DNA of 64,000 bases, from assembly GCF_003412465.1 (NCBI RefSeq), contig NZ_QTJV01000008.1:186001-250000 (forward strand), given 5' to 3'. The position numbers were made by a program, and so were the translations under genes. Positions 61,491 to 64,000 of the stretch are shown piece after piece. Below the pieces are notes generated by a model. That model saw only the letters and a program-made list of their open reading frames with translations, was not told the DNA's origin and made no database searches. This DNA comes from Chitinophaga silvisoli. Its GTDB lineage: Bacteria > Bacteroidota > Bacteroidia > Chitinophagales > Chitinophagaceae. Position 1 is the stretch's first letter, and each line of letters opens with the position of its first letter.

Positions 61491-62327
61491 TTATAGACCT
61501 ACCCTGGCTGCTTCCCAGCCAATAATCGCCGTTTTGCGCGTACTGCCCCACATATAGTTTCCGAAGCTCCCGCCGGACTGGATGACCCTGTGACAGGGAA
61601 TTAAATACGCCACCGGGTTACTGCCGATCGCCGTACCTACCGCGCGGCTTGCATTCCGATGGCCAATGCTGGAAGCGATAGAACCATAGGTAGATAGTTT
61701 TCCTAAAGGTATTTTCAGGAGACTTTCCCATACCTTCAGCTGAAAATCCGTACCCCGCAAATGCAGTTTAATTTCGGGTAGTTTACTCCAGTCATGCTGA
61801 AAAATGAACAAGGCATTCTGTTGCAGCAAATCCAGTTTCCGTTGAAATACAGCATTGGGAAATTTCGCTTTCAGGTCTTCCAATGCCCGTACCTCATCGG
61901 CATCGAAAGCCATATAACAAACTCCTTTGGCTGTAGATGCCACGATCAGACTTCCAAAGGGGCTCTCTGCAAAACTATAATTGATTACCAGGTCCTTTCC
62001 GCCATGCTTATATTCTGCCGGGGTCATTCCTTCAATGGCAATAAATAAATCATGTAAGCGGCTGGTGCTGGACAGCCCTGTTTCATATGCCGCATCGAAG
62101 ATGGTGGACTCCTTTAGCATACCTTTGGCGTATTCCAGACTGATGTATTGGAGGAATTTCTTCGGACTGGTTCCGGCCCATTCCGTAAACATCCGCTGGA
62201 AATGTGCGGGACTCAGGTGCACGCTTTCTGCCACCGCATCCAGGTTCGGTTGTTCCCTGAAATGGGCCCTTATATAGTCAATGGCTTCCGCAATGCGGTT
62301 ATAATTGATATACTCCTGTGTTTTCAT
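61491..62327 (-). CDS. Ada-like protein: AraC DNA-binding domain fused to O6-alkylguanine-DNA methyltransferase
   Basis: About 278 residues from ATG 62327 (MKTQEYINYNRIAEAIDYIRAHF). N-terminal AraC-type helix-turn-helix pair (LDAVAESVHLSPAHFQRMFTEWAGTSPKKFLQYISLEYAKGMLKES). The C-terminal methyltransferase holds the active-site motif IPCHRVIQ with the acceptor cysteine and a preceding GKLSTYGSIASSIGHRNASRAVG helix. It lacks the N-terminal zinc-binding methylphosphotriester domain of E. coli Ada. The protein removes alkyl groups from guanine and probably controls its own gene and others. Confidence 0.92.
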   Translation of the reverse strand: MKTQEYINYNRIAEAIDYIRAHFREQPNLDAVAESVHLSPAHFQRMFTEWAGTSPKKFLQYISLEYAKGMLKESTIFDAAYETGLSSTSRLHDLFIAIEGMTPAEYKHGGKDLVINYSFAESPFGSLIVASTAKGVCYMAFDADEVRALEDLKAKFPNAVFQRKLDLLQQNALFIFQHDWSKLPEIKLHLRGTDFQLKVWESLLKIPLGKLSTYGSIASSIGHRNASRAVGTAIGSNPVAYLIPCHRVIQSGGSFGNYMWGSTRKTAIIGWEAARVGL

Positions 62328-62377
62328 AATACAAATTTCCTGATTCCTGTCAATACATAAAATCCGGAATATGCGCT

Positions 62378-62385
62378 TATCTTTG
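62378..62385 (+). promoter_or_regulatory. Candidate -7 promoter box for the PhnA gene
   Basis: TATCTTTG matches TAnnTTTG and is identical to the tRNA-Lys box. It lies 29 bases before the start. No -33 TTG at the right distance was found. Confidence 0.5.
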
Positions 62386-62413
62386 CACCCTTCATATAGA
62401 AAATAAACCATTT

Positions 62414-62977
62414 ATGAGTACGACTATTACGCCTGCATTAAGAGAGCGCAGCAACGGAACCTGTGAGCTGTGTACCAGTGAGGATGCCTCGATGGCCTTT
62501 GCTGTAAGCCCCAAAAACAATGATGCAATTGAAAATGAAGTAGCCATCTGTAATACCTGTGCTGCAGCTATGGAAGACGCAGGTGCCGCTATGCACTGGC
62601 ATTGCCTGGCAGGCAGTATCTGGAATGCTGAACCAAGTGTGCAGGCCCTGAGTTACCGACTGCTTTACAAACACAAAGATCAGGAATGGGCGGCAGAAAT
62701 CATAAATGGTGTGGAGCTGGATGAAGCGGTAAGTCACTGGGCACTGAGCGCTTTTGAAGTAAAAGCAGTCCATCGCGACAGCAATGGTACCGAATTGCAA
62801 CATGGAGATACCGTTGTATTGACACAGGGTCTGAATGTAAAGGGTGCTAACTTTATGGCACCAAAAGGAACGATTGTACGTAAAATCAGGTTGGTATCGG
62901 ACAATCACGAACAGATAGAAGGTAAGATCAATGAACAGACTATTGTGATCCTGACGAAGTATGTACGTAAATCTTAA
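62414..62977 (+). CDS. PhnA-family protein
   Basis: 187 residues. An N-terminal zinc-ribbon-like region with TCELCTS and ICNTCAAAM (four Cys in two CxxC pairs), then a helical segment, then the PhnA SH3-like domain (SNGTELQHGDTVVLTQGLNVKGANFMAPKGTIVRKIRL). PhnA proteins are often labelled alkylphosphonate utilisation, but the name came from a gene position and the role of the family is unsettled. Divergent from the Ada-like gene; ends in a terminator. Confidence 0.88.
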   Translation: MSTTITPALRERSNGTCELCTSEDASMAFAVSPKNNDAIENEVAICNTCAAAMEDAGAAMHWHCLAGSIWNAEPSVQALSYRLLYKHKDQEWAAEIINGVELDEAVSHWALSAFEVKAVHRDSNGTELQHGDTVVLTQGLNVKGANFMAPKGTIVRKIRLVSDNHEQIEGKINEQTIVILTKYVRKS

Positions 62978-63326
62978 TCATGAAAGGCAATCCTGCACTC
63001 CTTTCAACAACAGCCGATTATTATAATAAGATCATATTTAATAATAAATGAACCTGCGATAAACCGCAGGTTTTTTTCTTTTATATACAACAATTATCCC
63101 ATCTCCCTGTTTCTATAATCATCATAACCATTTGTCCTCCTTAGCCTGCCATTTAAAAAATGAATACCGCCATGTAAGAATTGAACATTGGCACCAGTAG
63201 GCAATTATAACATATTTGCAATCAGTTGTAGTTAGCATTTGATGTAGCATCGGATTATTATCAACCATATTCCAGGCAACTAAATAAACATGTAACCTTT
63301 TATTTTATTCACCCCAATATCTGCAC
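62978..63326. other. Intergenic region between PhnA and the T9SS protein genes
   Basis: 349 bases. Holds the PhnA terminator at 63051-63078 and an AT-rich remainder with no recognised promoter box or gene. Confidence 0.6.
63051..63078 (+). terminator. Terminator after the PhnA gene
   Basis: Stem AACCTGCG (63051-63058) with CGCAGGTT (63065-63072), six-base loop, followed by a T run. Confidence 0.9.
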
Positions 63327-63827
63327 ATGCACACACTTTACAAAGGTATGCTGGCATTGACCTTGTCTACAGCAGCCGTATCTACAGCCGGCGCTCAGGT
63401 ACTGAACCGACAGGTCACCGCCAGCTCGGGAGGTGTAGGCAAGGTCAATGACAAAGATTTCCAGTTTACGATCGGAGACCTCGCTACTACTACCCTATCC
63501 AAAGGCTCGCTGCTGATCACGCAGGGCTTCCAGCAACCGGAGGAGTTACCTCCTGTTGACCCCGGTACGAAAACAGTGCTTAACATGATCCTGTATCCCA
63601 ATCCCGCTGCAACCAGTGTGAAGATTGAGTTCGACATGGTGGCGGCCAATTCTGTCTATCTCATGATCGTAAACAGCAGCGGACAACTGGTTTATAAAGA
63701 CTACCGGGTATACGGCGCCGGCAGGATTATCATCACGTTGCCTGTCGATCATTTTGCCGCAGGCATTTATACTGTACGTGTTCAGGCCGGGGGTTATGCC
63801 TTCCAGGATAAGCTGATCATACAGTAA
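63327..63827 (+). CDS. Small secreted protein with type IX secretion sorting domain
   Basis: 166 residues. Signal peptide (MHTLYKGMLALTLSTAAVSTAGA), a short mature region with a repeat-like ITQGFQQPEELPP end, and a C-terminal type A sorting domain (about residues 85-166: NMILYPNPAATSVKIEF, LMIVNSSGQLVYKDYRV, HFAAGIYTVRVQAGGYAFQDKLIIQ). Such C-terminal domains direct export through the T9SS to the surface. The mature part is too short for an enzyme, so it may be a scaffold or adhesin; unknown. A PorV-like gene follows by 25 bases. Confidence 0.88.
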   Translation: MHTLYKGMLALTLSTAAVSTAGAQVLNRQVTASSGGVGKVNDKDFQFTIGDLATTTLSKGSLLITQGFQQPEELPPVDPGTKTVLNMILYPNPAATSVKIEFDMVAANSVYLMIVNSSGQLVYKDYRVYGAGRIIITLPVDHFAAGIYTVRVQAGGYAFQDKLIIQ

Positions 63828-63852
63828 TGTATTACCCCTTAAACCATCGTTT

Positions 63853-64000
63853 ATGCAAAAAATCTCTACGCTATGTATAGGCATCTTTGCCTGTCTGGTA
63901 CTCCCCTGTGTAGTACAGGCGCAGAAGAACTCCCAACAAACACTTAATCCCGGCGCAGCTTTCCTCATGGTTAATCCCGATGCCCGGAGTACCGGCACCG
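63853..64000 (+). CDS. PorV/PorQ-like outer membrane protein, 5' fragment
   Basis: Only the first 49 codons are in the window: signal peptide MQKISTLCIGIFACLVLPCVVQAQ, then NPGAAFLMVNPDARSTGTG. The FLxxNPDARxxGxG opening is the N-terminus of the PorV/LptO barrel family, which shuttles T9SS cargo after export. The position directly after a T9SS sorting-domain gene fits this. The call rests on a short stretch. Confidence 0.6.
   Translation, partial: MQKISTLCIGIFACLVLPCVVQAQKNSQQTLNPGAAFLMVNPDARSTGT

Noticed and set aside
1..64000. Insertion sequences, prophage, integrative elements
   Set aside because: No transposase, integrase or phage gene was found; the encapsulin has a capsid fold but belongs to a known compartment family and has no phage neighbours.

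Overview
The window comes from the chromosome of a Bacteroidota bacterium, most likely a Chitinophaga-like member of the Chitinophagaceae (inference). Supporting signs are two SusC/SusD pairs, a FecR/ECF cascade feeding a SusC with an STN domain, a type IX secretion sorting-domain protein next to a PorV-like gene, Bacteroidota promoter boxes of the TAnnTTTG type, and many Bacteroidota lineage families (DUF2723, DUF5689, DUF2167, DUF5995). No insertion sequence, phage gene, CRISPR array or rRNA was seen. One tRNA (Lys, UUU) is present. 

Layout. 1-4061: CobN (cut by the left edge) directly behind a CobW GTPase. 4140-6762: a phosphotransferase-fold kinase and an M81 peptidase-like exported protein. 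6897-7923: a GlcG/HbpS-like protein and an FMN reductase. 8152-9672: an ECF sigma factor, its probable anti-sigma factor and a small membrane protein. 9715-17567: a region rich in short tandem repeats, holding a degenerate short-chain dehydrogenase, the end-joining ligase LigD, a Fpg/Nei-type glycosylase and the glycogen debranching enzyme GlgX. 17649-28733: an esterase, then an ECF sigma, FecR, SusC, SusD, DUF5689 lipoprotein and calcineurin phosphoesterase locus. 28840-31423: a polyphosphate-glucokinase-like ROK kinase and an ABC pair. 31447-35774: a second SusC/SusD pair. 36083-41312: a DUF2167 protein, pyruvate formate-lyase and its activase, and a small carboxypeptidase-regulatory-domain protein. 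41604-50566: VOC, hypothetical, amidohydrolase, DUF5995, DUF2723, SAM-hydroxide adenosyltransferase and SDR genes. 50731-56467: tRNA-Lys, a DUF4132-like giant, an alpha/beta hydrolase, a membrane protein, and an ArsR/SRPBCC/DUF4256 operon. 56529-59307: a family 2A encapsulin shell and its cysteine desulfurase cargo. 59527-64000: a small EF-hand-like protein, a GH28-like beta-helix protein, an Ada-type methyltransferase, a PhnA protein, and the T9SS proteins at the right edge. 

The most distinctive system is the two-gene encapsulin operon. The shell gene is followed, with a 14-base overlap, by a cysteine desulfurase carrying a roughly 220-residue disordered N-terminal extension that contains an in-frame 60-bp duplication. 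This class of nanocompartment is known; its cargo extension here is unusually repetitive. 

Less expected observations are: a roughly 110-bp hairpin element present twice, each time between convergent genes; a 61-bp near-perfect palindrome; a shared operator-like motif (two TGTCGCAT-type half-sites 21 bp apart) upstream of two unlinked genes; a 42-bp tandem array upstream of a short-chain dehydrogenase that has lost its Tyr-Lys catalytic pair and gained internal duplications; and an ArsR-type operator candidate lying inside its own promoter.
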